64,000 bases of DNA. Source: Bacillota bacterium (GTDB lineage: Bacteria; Bacillota; UBA4882; UBA10575). Location of the stretch: assembly GCA_012837715.1 (NCBI GenBank), contig DUQR01000031.1, forward strand, positions 1 to 64,000, given 5' to 3'. The position numbers were made by a program, and so were the translations under genes. This document shows positions 17,111-25,606 of this stretch, one piece after another; the stretch's first letter is position 1, and every line of letters begins with the position of its first letter. The notes beneath the pieces were generated by a model that was not told the DNA's origin, did not search any database, and saw only the letters and a program-made list of their open reading frames with translations.

Positions 17111-17215
17111 CTAATATTTCTTGCCATTGTTGATCCCTAAAACCAACAGGATCAGGATTAAGAAAATTAAGAACGGCGCAAACCCTCCGCCGCCAACGGC
17201 ATCAACACTACCCAT
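17111..17215 (-). CDS. YjcZ-like tiny membrane protein
   Basis: A 34-residue peptide beginning MGSVDAVGGGGFAPFLIFLI, continuing with Leu/Ile/Val to about residue 28 and ending NNGKKY. A Gly-rich N-terminus ahead of one transmembrane helix is the hallmark of the YjcZ / tiny_TM_bacill sporulation family of Bacilli. AAAGGGAGGTG precedes the ATG. It is isolated, with a hairpin downstream and a structured leader upstream. Function is unknown for the family, although several members are found in spores. Confidence 0.65.
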   Translation of the reverse strand: MGSVDAVGGGGFAPFLIFLILILLVLGINNGKKY

Positions 17216-17436
17216 TCTCCGCCACCTCCCTTTCTACAGCACTACCACATAATATTGCGCCGTAGTGTGGTCCGTGTCGGGCTGAGAGAACTTTCCGGTC
17301 TTCCCCGACCCTCCCAGGGTGGGAACCCCCCCCGCGCGACTCTTCGTCAAGAAGGCGAAAGCCCCCGATAAAAACGGCGGATGGAGGAAGAATAGGATCA
17401 GCGCCCTTATTTTTTACCGCAAAAGGGGAATCATCC
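17216..17436. other. Structured region between the YjcZ-like gene and ubiE
   Basis: This divergent gap contains several stems: CACTAC/GTAGTG near 17234-17268, GTCGGG/CCCGAC near 17276-17310, and TCCCA/TGGGA near 17313-17324. A run of eight C and a GGC-GAAA-GCC hairpin follow near 17353-17364. Which transcript it belongs to is undecided. It does not match a riboswitch that I can name. Confidence 0.35.
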
Positions 17437-18153
17437 TTGCCACCTAACCACAAGGAAAAAAGGCTCAATTCCTATTTCCAAACCATCGCCCCCCATTACG
17501 ATCTCGTCAACAACCTGGTAAGTTTTGGCCTCCATCATTATTGGCGACGGTTTGCGGTGGAAAAAGCTCACCTCCATCCTGGTGCGAAGGTATTAGATGT
17601 CTGTTGCGGTACCGGCCAAATTACCCGCGCTTTAGCCCAAAAAGTAGGACCCCAGGGCTTTGTGGTCGGGCTTGATCTCTCCCCGTCGATGCTGAAGATC
17701 GCCGCCAAAAACTTAAGGGATCTTGATAACCCGCAACGAGTTCAACTCCTGGTGGGCAACGCCATGGATCTCCCTTTCCCCGATAATTCCTTCGACCGGG
17801 TTGTGATCGGCTATGGTCTACGGAATGTGGCAGATATGCGCCGGGCCCTCCATGAACTTTACCGGGTCCTGAAACCGGAAGGACGTGCCGTCTCGTTAGA
17901 ACTGGGAAAACCCCGTCACCGCCTTTTAAATAAGCTTTATGCTTTATATTCAGCGATCTTCCCCCCTTTAGTGGGTCTCCTGATCACCGGAGAACAAGAG
18001 CCTTACCGCTATTTACACCGTTCGGTCCAGGCTTACCCCAACCCCGCTGAAGTCAGCGCCACCTTTGAAAAGATCGGATTTACCGCCGTTAAATGTTATG
18101 AACTAAGTTGGGGGATCGCTACTGTGCACACGGCCGAGAAACCGCCTCGCTGA
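17437..18153 (+). CDS. menG: Demethylmenaquinone methyltransferase
   Basis: A UbiE/MenG family SAM-dependent methyltransferase of 238 residues. The SAM motif is VLDVCCGTGQIT near residue 49. The family signature follows in NSFDRVVIGYGLRNV near 111, and the C-terminal region (GIATVHTAEK) is typical. It methylates demethylmenaquinone to menaquinone, the last step of vitamin K2 synthesis, which implies a respiratory quinone. The start is TTG with AAAGGGG eight bases upstream. No other men gene is adjacent. Confidence 0.9.
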   Translation: MPPNHKEKRLNSYFQTIAPHYDLVNNLVSFGLHHYWRRFAVEKAHLHPGAKVLDVCCGTGQITRALAQKVGPQGFVVGLDLSPSMLKIAAKNLRDLDNPQRVQLLVGNAMDLPFPDNSFDRVVIGYGLRNVADMRRALHELYRVLKPEGRAVSLELGKPRHRLLNKLYALYSAIFPPLVGLLITGEQEPYRYLHRSVQAYPNPAEVSATFEKIGFTAVKCYELSWGIATVHTAEKPPR

Positions 18154-18195
18154 ACAGGCTGAGGACAACGGAAAAAGCCCGATCCCTTGTTTTCT

Positions 18196-19182
18196 CTAGC
18201 CGCATCTGGTTAAGATCCATGCGGTCAAATAGCCAATCAGGCAACAGACGGGGAAAGTAAAAAGCCAGGCGAGAGCCAGTTCTTTTACTATGCCCCAGTT
18301 CACCGCCGATAACCCCCGGGTCGTTCCGGCGCCCATAATTGCCGAATTAATGGTATGGGTAGTACTTAAAGGCACTCCCAAACTGGACGCAAACAGAATT
18401 GAAACCGCCGCGGCGGTCTGCGCGGCTAACCCTTGATCCGGTTCCAGTTTAACCATTTTCGTCCCGACTTTCTCAATGATCCGCCATCCCCCCACCGAAG
18501 TCCCGGCGCCCATCACCACTGAACATATGAGAATAACCCAGGGCTGAACCTGAAAAACCGGTAGCAAACCGGCTAAAACTAGACTTAGCGTAAAGATCCC
18601 GATAAACTTCTGTCCATCGTTACTGCCATGACTAAACGCCATCCCACCGGCGGCTATGATCTGCAAACCATTAATTACCCGGTTGGCTTTATTCCGCGGC
18701 GCCCCCCCGACCAGCATCTTCAAAACCCAACCGAAGGTAAAACCACCACCAGCGCCGAAGAGCACAGAGATCACAAGGCCAAGGAGGATCTTCTTCCACC
18801 CGGCGAGTAATAACGCCGCCGGTCCGGCCGTGGCTAAACCAGCCCCGGCCAGTCCGGCAAGTAAAGCATGGCTTTCACTGGTCGGGATACCAAAGAAGGA
18901 AGCAGCCGTCGACCAAATGATAATTCCGACTAACGCCGCCCCGAGGGTAACCAGGTTAATCGCTTCCGGGCGGATAATCTCCGTCCCGATGGTTTGCGCC
19001 ACCGCCCGGCCATAAAAGGCGCCGCTGATGTTCCCCAGAACCGCAAGGCATACTGCCGTTCTTGGTTTAACCGCTTTCGTCGCCACTACGGTTGCAATGG
19101 CATTTGGCGCATCGGTCCAACCGTTAACAAATTCAGCCGCTAGGATTAAAGTCACCACGAACAGCAAGGTCAAGTCGTCCAT
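18196..19182 (-). CDS. pit: PiT-family inorganic phosphate transporter
   Basis: A 328-residue membrane protein with about ten hydrophobic segments. It carries the duplicated PiT signatures near the ends of the two halves: GWTDAPNAIATVVATKA near residue 21 and GSNDGQKFIGIFTLS near 186. It should import phosphate with a cation. AAGGAGGCG precedes the ATG. The PhoU-like (DUF47) partner commonly found upstream of such genes is absent here. It is convergent with menG at a gap of 42 bases. Confidence 0.93.
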   Translation of the reverse strand: MDDLTLLFVVTLILAAEFVNGWTDAPNAIATVVATKAVKPRTAVCLAVLGNISGAFYGRAVAQTIGTEIIRPEAINLVTLGAALVGIIIWSTAASFFGIPTSESHALLAGLAGAGLATAGPAALLLAGWKKILLGLVISVLFGAGGGFTFGWVLKMLVGGAPRNKANRVINGLQIIAAGGMAFSHGSNDGQKFIGIFTLSLVLAGLLPVFQVQPWVILICSVVMGAGTSVGGWRIIEKVGTKMVKLEPDQGLAAQTAAAVSILFASSLGVPLSTTHTINSAIMGAGTTRGLSAVNWGIVKELALAWLFTFPVCCLIGYLTAWILTRCG

Positions 19183-19292
19183 TTTCGCCTCCTTGAACCT
19201 TCTCCGGTTGCCAGTTTTATCCGAATGAGGTTGCCCTCGCGATAGCTTAGGTGGCGGCTAACCGGAAAAAGAAAGTCAACTCTAGATTATGA

Positions 19293-19325
19293 AACAAACA
19301 CCCGGTAAATTACCGGGTGTTTGTT
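19293..19325 (-). terminator. Intrinsic terminator of the MATE gene
   Basis: A near-perfect 16-bp stem built on AACAAACACCCGGTAA and its complement lies 37 bases past the MATE stop and before pit. A T-rich run ends the minus-strand arm. Its symmetry means it could act in both directions. Confidence 0.8.
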
Positions 19326-19361
19326 GACTTCCTTTATCCAGCGGCTTGACCTGCCCGCGCC

Positions 19362-20744
19362 TCAACGGATCCGGGCTTTAACATATTTCCATTTCCCCGA
19401 ACGAAAACGCAAATAAACAATGGCCGAACGGGTATATTGGTCCATGACAAAAGCCGCCCAGGCGCCGATGAGACCCCAATGGAAGATGTGGACGAAAACA
19501 TAGGCGACCACGACCCGAAAAATCCAGATCCCGGTAGCGGAAGCATAGAGGGGATACATGGTATCCCCGGCTCCCCGTAAAGCCCCGGCCAACGAGAGCT
19601 GGGTTGATTGTCCCGGGAGGGACAAGGCTAAGATCTTCAGGATGGTTCCGGCCGCCTGCGCCACTGTAGCATCAGTGGTATAGAGGCGGGTGATGGGGTG
19701 AGAAAAGAAGATAAAGAGCAAACCGTTGAAAATCCCCACCAGCAGCGCTATTTTGTGCACAACATGGGCATACCTTTCCGCTTGATCCACCTTTTCTGCC
19801 CCCAGACTTTGTCCTACCAGTGTCGTCGAGGCGACGGAAAAGGCCATACTCGGAGCAAACGAAAGACCACTGATGTTCAGACCGATCTGATGGGAGGCAA
19901 AGCTCATCGTCCCGAGACCGGAAACGGTCTTCGCAAACAGCATCAACCCGCTGTGCAGGACAAACTGTTCAAGCGCCGCCGGTAGACCAATTTGGAAGAT
20001 CCGGCTCACCGTTGGCCGGTGCAGCCGATAGTCTGCTTTAACCTGGAGCCGAAGCAGAGAATGCCGGGAAAAATAGAGCACATAAAGCCCGGCCAGACAG
20101 CCGAGTAAGCGGGAAAAAGAAGTAGAAACCGCGGCGCCGGCCACTCCCCATTGGGGAAAACCCAGTTTACCGTAGATCAGAACATAATTACCGAACACAT
20201 TAAACAGGTTACTACCAACGTTATAAATCATCGGAATTTTAGTCTCACCGGCGCCACGAAGGGCTGCCGTAATCCCCATATTGATAGCTTGAAACACCAA
20301 CCCGGCCGCGACGATCTGAAAATAGGCAGTGGCGTCGGCAAAGATATCTGGTCCCGACCCCATAAACCGGACAACGAACGGCGCAACCAACACGCCGAAA
20401 CCACTCATCAAAGTCCCCAAAACCAGCCCAATGACCAGTGTCTGCCGGGTTACTCCCCGGGCTTCTTCCACTTTGCCCGCCCCGATTTTCCAGGCCACCA
20501 ACGTCGTTGTTCCGATGTTGACCGCAGCAAAGATGGCCAATAATAACATAAATGGTTGGTTCGTCAGCCCGACGGCGGTAATTGCCGCCGGACCCAGCCG
20601 CCCAACCATAACCATATCAACCATCCCAAAAAGCGTTGACATTACTAATTCAATAAAAGCCGGAATTGTGATCAAAAGAATCTCCCGCCACATCGGATGG
20701 GTCCGGGACGCCAACTTCTGTTGTAACCGGTTTGTAAAGGCCAT
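19362..20744 (-). CDS. MATE family multidrug/cation efflux transporter
   Basis: A 460-residue protein with twelve predicted hydrophobic segments in two related halves. The first half begins EILLITIPAFIELVMSTLFG, and the second repeat begins near residue 245 (IFQIGLPAALEQFVLHSGLM). It shows the NorM-like MVGRLGPAAITAVGL segment, which marks the MATE fold. It exports drugs or metabolites in exchange for Na+ or H+. The substrate cannot be told from sequence. GGGGAGGAAA lies a little far (about 10 bases) from the ATG. It appears monocistronic. Confidence 0.92.
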   Translation of the reverse strand: MAFTNRLQQKLASRTHPMWREILLITIPAFIELVMSTLFGMVDMVMVGRLGPAAITAVGLTNQPFMLLLAIFAAVNIGTTTLVAWKIGAGKVEEARGVTRQTLVIGLVLGTLMSGFGVLVAPFVVRFMGSGPDIFADATAYFQIVAAGLVFQAINMGITAALRGAGETKIPMIYNVGSNLFNVFGNYVLIYGKLGFPQWGVAGAAVSTSFSRLLGCLAGLYVLYFSRHSLLRLQVKADYRLHRPTVSRIFQIGLPAALEQFVLHSGLMLFAKTVSGLGTMSFASHQIGLNISGLSFAPSMAFSVASTTLVGQSLGAEKVDQAERYAHVVHKIALLVGIFNGLLFIFFSHPITRLYTTDATVAQAAGTILKILALSLPGQSTQLSLAGALRGAGDTMYPLYASATGIWIFRVVVAYVFVHIFHWGLIGAWAAFVMDQYTRSAIVYLRFRSGKWKYVKARIR

Positions 20745-21021
20745 TTGTTATTATTTCCTCCCCAGCAGCCACCGTAACGCTTTTTTATCTTATGATCTTT
20801 AATTGCCCATTACCCTTTGGTTTTCCTGCTAAACGCCCTTCGGAACTGTTAACAAACAGAAAACGCCTGTTTCCTTCTTCCATCTTCGCGCCTTTATGAT
20901 AAAATAAAGCTTAATCCGGCTATTTTTATCCTTTGCTTTGATCGAGCTTAATGTACTATTTTGTCTTGGCCTTCTTTTCCGTTAAGCCAACACAAAAATT
21001 TTAATCACAATCCGATCGGAA

Positions 21022-21933
21022 GTGGATCAACTCATGGCCCATCCATACCTTGCCGCCATCATGACCTCTTTCATCTTTGGTTTTTCCTTCATGTTCACCA
21101 AGGAGGCTTTGGACTATGTAACACCCCAGCAATTATTGGCCTTTCGCTTTCTGACCGCCGCCCTGACGATGACCGTCCTCCGCGTGCTTGGCATCATTAA
21201 AATTAACCTCCGCCACCGGCCCATAAGAAAAATTCTCCTCTTATCCCTCTTCGAACCGGTCTTATATTTTACCTTTGAAACCACCGGGGTTAACCTGACC
21301 ACCTCTTCCGAAGCGGGCTTGATGATCGCTTTGATCCCGGTCTTCGTTACCATCCTGGCTGTTTTTACGCTCAAAGAGATACCCCATCCTCTCCAGATCG
21401 TCTCGATCCTTGCCTCCGTGGCAGGGGTCGGTTTTATCGTCCTCGGAGGTGAGCGGCTTACCACGTCCGGGCATACCCTCGGCCTGCTTGCGCTGTTAAG
21501 CGCAGTCCTTGCCGCCGCCCTGTTCAATATCTTATCCCGTTGGTTATCACGGGAGTTCCGTCCGGTCGAACTGACCTATGTGATGATGTGGGTCGGCGCC
21601 CTTTTTTTTGGCGGCTCCGCCCTCCTGGAGACCCTCCAGCAACCGGATCCCCTTGGGGTCCTCGCCTTACTAAAAATCAAACCGGTTTGGTCAGCCGTTC
21701 TGTATCTAGGCATCCTCTCTTCGGTCGTGGCCTTTTTCGGCATGAATTATTATATTTCAAAATTGGGCGCTTCCCGTAGCGCCGTCTTTGTCAATCTTTC
21801 GACGATTGTCTCGGTGGCGGCCGGAATCCTTTTCCGGGGTGAACCCTTTTATTGGTACCATTTAGTCGGCGGGGTTCTAATTCTCGTTGGGGTCTGGGGA
21901 ACCAATCATATCGCCCACCGCCGTTCCCGTTAG
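21022..21933 (+). CDS. EamA/DMT family transporter
   Basis: A 303-residue protein of ten hydrophobic helices in two EamA repeats (about 8-140 and 155-292). It begins PYLAAIMTSFIFGFSFMFTK and has the ETTGVNLTTSSEAGLMIALI segment typical of the drug/metabolite exporters related to RhaT/YdcZ. The substrate is unknown. The start may be GTG 21022 or ATG 21034. GGAAGTGGA sits nine bases before the ATG. Its stop codon overlaps the convergent DUF2161 gene by four bases, with no terminator between. Confidence 0.88.
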   Translation: MDQLMAHPYLAAIMTSFIFGFSFMFTKEALDYVTPQQLLAFRFLTAALTMTVLRVLGIIKINLRHRPIRKILLLSLFEPVLYFTFETTGVNLTTSSEAGLMIALIPVFVTILAVFTLKEIPHPLQIVSILASVAGVGFIVLGGERLTTSGHTLGLLALLSAVLAAALFNILSRWLSREFRPVELTYVMMWVGALFFGGSALLETLQQPDPLGVLALLKIKPVWSAVLYLGILSSVVAFFGMNYYISKLGASRSAVFVNLSTIVSVAAGILFRGEPFYWYHLVGGVLILVGVWGTNHIAHRRSR

Positions 21934-22727
21934 GGTTTTCGCCCGTCGGGAAGAGCATCTTCCAGCGTTTCTGCCTTTTTCTCCGCTTCCGCCCCTTGGT
22001 CAAATTTAGCCTGAATCAAACTTGCATAGTAAGCCACCAATTCCGGATACTTGCTTAGTTGGTCCCGTCCTTCACTGGTTAGCTGGTAGCTCCCCCGCGC
22101 CACCCGGTGGAACCAGCCATAAAAATTCTTCTGTAAAATCGAGGCGGTCTTGGGACCAGTCCCCAATTGCTGCAAGGCTTTGGGCGACAGCGGTCCGTAC
22201 TTTTGGAGACAACAAGCAATATGGAGCGCATTTTCTTTATAAGCAGTCATAATTTTTTGACCGACACTACCCCCGGTATTATAGTTCCCGTGCCGACCGG
22301 CAATTTCCTGTTGGAGCCGGCTTTTCTTCCTCCGTGAGCCTCGCTTGCTTCGTGCTTGGTCAAAAGGACCAGGATGGAAAACCACCTCCACGCGCGGCTG
22401 GCCCGGAAGCAAAGCAACAGTGATTAACCCCAATTCCAACCGGCGAACAAGATAACACCGGTCTTTCCATTTCTTCGAATATATACTGTATTTTGGTTTT
22501 AAAATGGCAATATAGACTTGGGACGTTAAACGTTGACGTTTGGCTCCTTGTAGCAATAAATCCAGATTCAGGTTTCTTTTTAACTCAACGATAATGAGCT
22601 CGTCTTCTTTCGTCGCAGTTAAATCACAAGTTCCTACCTCACCATGGACTTCATAGCCCAACCCAGTGAAAAAATCACGGACCGGAGCAAACAACTGAGT
22701 TTCTTCGATTTTGGTGTTCTCCTTCAT
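21930..22727 (-). CDS. DUF2161 PD-(D/E)XK-like nuclease-fold protein
   Basis: A 265-residue protein. The N-terminal half carries the restriction-endonuclease-like core (GEVGTCDLTATKEDELIIVE, then LKRN), giving the D...ExK pattern of PD-(D/E)XK enzymes. A basic linker rich in Lys/Arg follows near residues 125-140. The C-terminal half (about 160-240) looks like a winged helix. This matches the DUF2161 family, whose members are predicted but not shown to act on nucleic acid. ATG 22727 follows GGAGGTTGCCG. It is next to sfsA, another nuclease-fold gene. Confidence 0.75.
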   Translation of the reverse strand: MKENTKIEETQLFAPVRDFFTGLGYEVHGEVGTCDLTATKEDELIIVELKRNLNLDLLLQGAKRQRLTSQVYIAILKPKYSIYSKKWKDRCYLVRRLELGLITVALLPGQPRVEVVFHPGPFDQARSKRGSRRKKSRLQQEIAGRHGNYNTGGSVGQKIMTAYKENALHIACCLQKYGPLSPKALQQLGTGPKTASILQKNFYGWFHRVARGSYQLTSEGRDQLSKYPELVAYYASLIQAKFDQGAEAEKKAETLEDALPDGRKP

Positions 22728-22787
22728 CGGCAACCTCCTTTCAACGACCATGAAACGGTTCAGGCGGAAAGATTACCGGTCGCAACA

Positions 22788-23513
22788 TTAATCCCCAGTT
22801 AAAACCGGTACCTCGCTCAGTCTCACCTGCTCTGCGCTAGGCTCTACGCGGTACGCATAAAAAGAGATCCCACTTTTCGCCGCTGTCGCCATCGCCGCAG
22901 CAAACTGAGGATCGGTTTCTGCATTGGCCTGCACACGGTCTCCTCCCGGATGTTGCAGAAAAAAGAAGACAAAGGCTTGTCCACCCTCCTCTTTCACACG
23001 GACCAGTTCCAGAAGATGCTTTCGGCCCCGTTCGGTGGGGGCATCGGGAAATAAACCCCTTCTTTCCCGCACCAAAGTGACACATTTAGCCTCCAGCCAA
23101 GCGGTGGCCAATTTTTCTCCGGTCTTCAAAGTTCCCTTTTTTTGTAAAGCCAGATCAAACCGGCTATTCCCCCAGGTTTTTTCCGGATAAGCCTGGTGAT
23201 AAAGGTTTAAGGGCGGGAGCTGCGGCCAATGCCGTGCCAGGATCCAGTTGGGCAAGCGGGCGTCGATAAACGCCCAACCAGCTTCGGTCTGGGCTTGCAC
23301 CAAAGTATACCTGGTTTTACGACCGGAATGACCCTCGTAATTCAGGCCTACCCGATTCCCCGGGAACAACAGTTCAGAGAGGCGGCCGGAATTGGGGATA
23401 TGCACTACCTCCCGTCCCTCCTCCGTCTCCACTTCCGCACCAAAACGGTGTAACCGACGATGAAAAACAGCCGGTACCAACCGGCTGTAAAATGTGTTGG
23501 GGATGATAATCAT
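22788..23513 (-). CDS. sfsA: SfsA family nuclease-fold protein
   Basis: A 241-residue protein with the full SfsA layout: an N-terminal OB-like segment (RRLHRFGAEVETEEGREVVH followed by IPNSGRLSELL), then a nuclease-fold core with ENTGxx-like FDLALQKKG and WLEAKCVTLV. The Glu-x-Lys of the core is the likely metal-binding site. In E. coli the name comes from sugar fermentation stimulation. The family has since been described as DNA/RNA nucleases. GGGAGATTATAG precedes the ATG. It is 60 bases upstream of DUF2161 on the same strand. Confidence 0.88.
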   Translation of the reverse strand: MIIIPNTFYSRLVPAVFHRRLHRFGAEVETEEGREVVHIPNSGRLSELLFPGNRVGLNYEGHSGRKTRYTLVQAQTEAGWAFIDARLPNWILARHWPQLPPLNLYHQAYPEKTWGNSRFDLALQKKGTLKTGEKLATAWLEAKCVTLVRERRGLFPDAPTERGRKHLLELVRVKEEGGQAFVFFFLQHPGGDRVQANAETDPQFAAAMATAAKSGISFYAYRVEPSAEQVRLSEVPVLTGD

Positions 23514-23596
23514 CTATAATCTCCCTTTATTCATCATTCGCACCAACCAGTACTCTATTGGCATTATGGATCATTGCCGAAATATAAGCGAATAAC

Positions 23597-24529
23597 CTAT
23601 TTACTCTCGCAGCTATAAGCCTTTTCCAGCGTTGTTAGCATCAACTGCAGACAAGCATTGACCGGCGTCGCCACTCCGTATTTTTCCCCTAAAGCCACCA
23701 CCGTACTGGCGAAGATATCCACTTCGGTTTTCCGGCCGGCTTCCACATCCTGTAACATGGAGGTCTTTCCCTCCGGGGCCAAGCCGTCGAGGTTCCGTAA
23801 AATAGCGGGGATATCATCCGCGGTGAGGTTGATCCCTACTTTTTCGGCGATTTGTACCACTTCCCGACAGGCGAGGACCATTAAATCCCGGGCTTCTTTG
23901 ACCTGTTGGAAGACCCCGTAGGGGGCCCTTAAGACCGCCGAAACCTGGTTGACCCCCACATTCAACATAAATTTCCCCCATTGTTCCCGCAGGATATCTG
24001 CAGGCAGCTCGTAGGGGACACCAGTCCGGTCAAAAAGTTCCTTGACCGCCTGGACTTTCGGAGAAAGAATTCCTCTTTCACGGTCGCCAAAGACAATCCG
24101 CCCAAGGGTGGAATAGCGAGTCGACCTTCCCTCCCGGGTAGCGTCGGTGGCCATCACAAAAGCGTGCAGAAGTTTCTCCGGGCCATAGAACCGGCCCAGT
24201 TCTTCTTCACTGCTGATCCCGTTTAATAAGGAAAGGATAATCGTCTTTTCGCCAACAAAAGGTCTAATCTCATTTGCCGCTTGCGCCAAGTGATACCCTT
24301 TAACGGCGATCAGGATTAAATCCGCCTTTTCCTTTGCCTCTTCCGGCGTCACTAAAGCAAACCGGTGGGTCACTCCGTTCACTTTTACCCCTTCACTTTG
24401 GTAGGAGACCCGGCGTTCTTCATCCACAATCACCTTAACTAAGCCGGGTTCGTGGGCGTTCATTTGTGCCGCGTATGCGCTGCCCACCGCCCCCAACCCG
24501 ATCAGATAAACCCTTTGGATCGTGCCCAT
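23597..24529 (-). CDS. panE: 2-dehydropantoate 2-reductase (PanE/ApbA family)
   Basis: A 310-residue NADPH-dependent reductase. The nucleotide motif GLGAVGSAYAAQM is at residues 12-24. The middle NGISSEEEL and the C-terminal helical domain with KTSMLQDVEAGRKTEVD, the family signature, are all seen. It reduces ketopantoate to pantoate for coenzyme A. Several paralogues in Firmicutes have lost that role, so the substrate is likely but not certain. GGAGTAGATC precedes the ATG. It is not in a pan operon here. Confidence 0.82.
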   Translation of the reverse strand: MGTIQRVYLIGLGAVGSAYAAQMNAHEPGLVKVIVDEERRVSYQSEGVKVNGVTHRFALVTPEEAKEKADLILIAVKGYHLAQAANEIRPFVGEKTIILSLLNGISSEEELGRFYGPEKLLHAFVMATDATREGRSTRYSTLGRIVFGDRERGILSPKVQAVKELFDRTGVPYELPADILREQWGKFMLNVGVNQVSAVLRAPYGVFQQVKEARDLMVLACREVVQIAEKVGINLTADDIPAILRNLDGLAPEGKTSMLQDVEAGRKTEVDIFASTVVALGEKYGVATPVNACLQLMLTTLEKAYSCESK

Positions 24530-24655
24530 GATCTACTCCTCTCGTCCTATGTATGAACTCTTTCGGGCTTTTTGCGTTGTCCTTTAATTTTAAGAAGGCA
24601 AACACTGTAGATTGTCGTGAAATCCTTGTTTAATGGTTGCAACGCAAAAGCTTCC

Positions 24656-25606
24656 TTAACGTTTCCCTTTATCGTAGGGCTCACCGGCCGCCCGGGGAGC
24701 CTGGGTGGTTTTAGAGAAGAAAACTAAAACCAGCAAGGTAACGATATAGGGGAAATTTTTCAGGAGAATTCCCGGGATCTTTGCTAAAGCGGGAATCGCC
24801 TGGGATACATTGGCAATAGTGCTGGCCAAACCAAAAAAGAAGGTCGCCCCGAGAATCCCCAAGGGTTTCCATTGGCCAAAGATCAAAGCCGCCAGGGCTA
24901 AAAAGCCCAGTCCAGCCACGCTCCCATTGAACTCGCCCGCATAAGTGACCAGAATCACAGCCCCGCCCAAACCGGCACAAGCCCCCGAGATCAGGACCGC
25001 AAGATAACGCATGCGGTAAACATTAATCCCGGCGGCATCAGCCGCTTGCGGATGTTCGCCACAGGCCCGGAGACGCAACCCAAAGGGGGTTTTATACAAC
25101 AAAAACCAAGAAACCAGGAGGATTGCCAGAACCACCCAGGTGGTCGCGTAAGTCTGGGTAAAAAACAACCGTCCCAGAATGGGGATTTTCGCCAAAACCG
25201 GAATGTTCCGCCGGACAAGACCGTGGACAATAAGGATATTGCCGCTTCCCGTCATATGGCGGGCTAAATAAACCGTCAGCGCCCCGGCGATCATGTTAAT
25301 CGCCGTCCCACTGATCACTTGGTTCGCATTAAGCGTCACACAAGCAAAGGCATGGAGCAGTGAGAATAATGCGCCGGCGATCATGGCCAACAAAAGACCG
25401 AGCCAGATGGCAGTCCCGGGAAGGATACTTTCCAGTTGGGAGATGACAAATGCACTGGTGAAGAAGCCGACGACCATTAATCCCTCCAACCCGATATTGA
25501 CTACCCCGCTTCTTTCACTATACAATCCACCTAAAGCAGTGATCAATAAGGGAACTGTATAAGCGATCGCATATGGAAAGATCTGTTCAATCAGATTCCA
25601 CCACAT
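24656..25606 (-). CDS. nupQ: BMP-family nucleoside ABC transporter permease (NupQ-like)
   Basis: A 316-residue membrane protein with eight or more helices. It begins IEQIFPYAIAYTVPLLITAL and has the BPD_transp_2 pattern, with the central GLRLRACGEHPQAADAAGIN motif of the YufQ/NupQ type. It forms the second channel subunit for uptake of nucleosides or related molecules. The ATG follows the nupP stop by one base. It is the last gene of the four-gene operon. The nucleoside assignment is by family, not from binding residues. Confidence 0.85.
   Translation of the reverse strand: MWWNLIEQIFPYAIAYTVPLLITALGGLYSERSGVVNIGLEGLMVVGFFTSAFVISQLESILPGTAIWLGLLLAMIAGALFSLLHAFACVTLNANQVISGTAINMIAGALTVYLARHMTGSGNILIVHGLVRRNIPVLAKIPILGRLFFTQTYATTWVVLAILLVSWFLLYKTPFGLRLRACGEHPQAADAAGINVYRMRYLAVLISGACAGLGGAVILVTYAGEFNGSVAGLGFLALAALIFGQWKPLGILGATFFFGLASTIANVSQAIPALAKIPGILLKNFPYIVTLLVLVFFSKTTQAPRAAGEPYDKGKR

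Noticed and set aside
17276-17325. CTGAGA and AGGGTGGGAACC resembling TPP riboswitch or T-box fragments
   Set aside because: The other required elements (CCTGATC for TPP, an unbroken GGGTGGNACCGCG for T-box) are missing and a C8 run interrupts the match.
17208-17468. An 86-codon minus-strand frame across the gap before menG
   Set aside because: It overlaps the menG start and the mini-gene, and has no ribosome site or recognisable domain.
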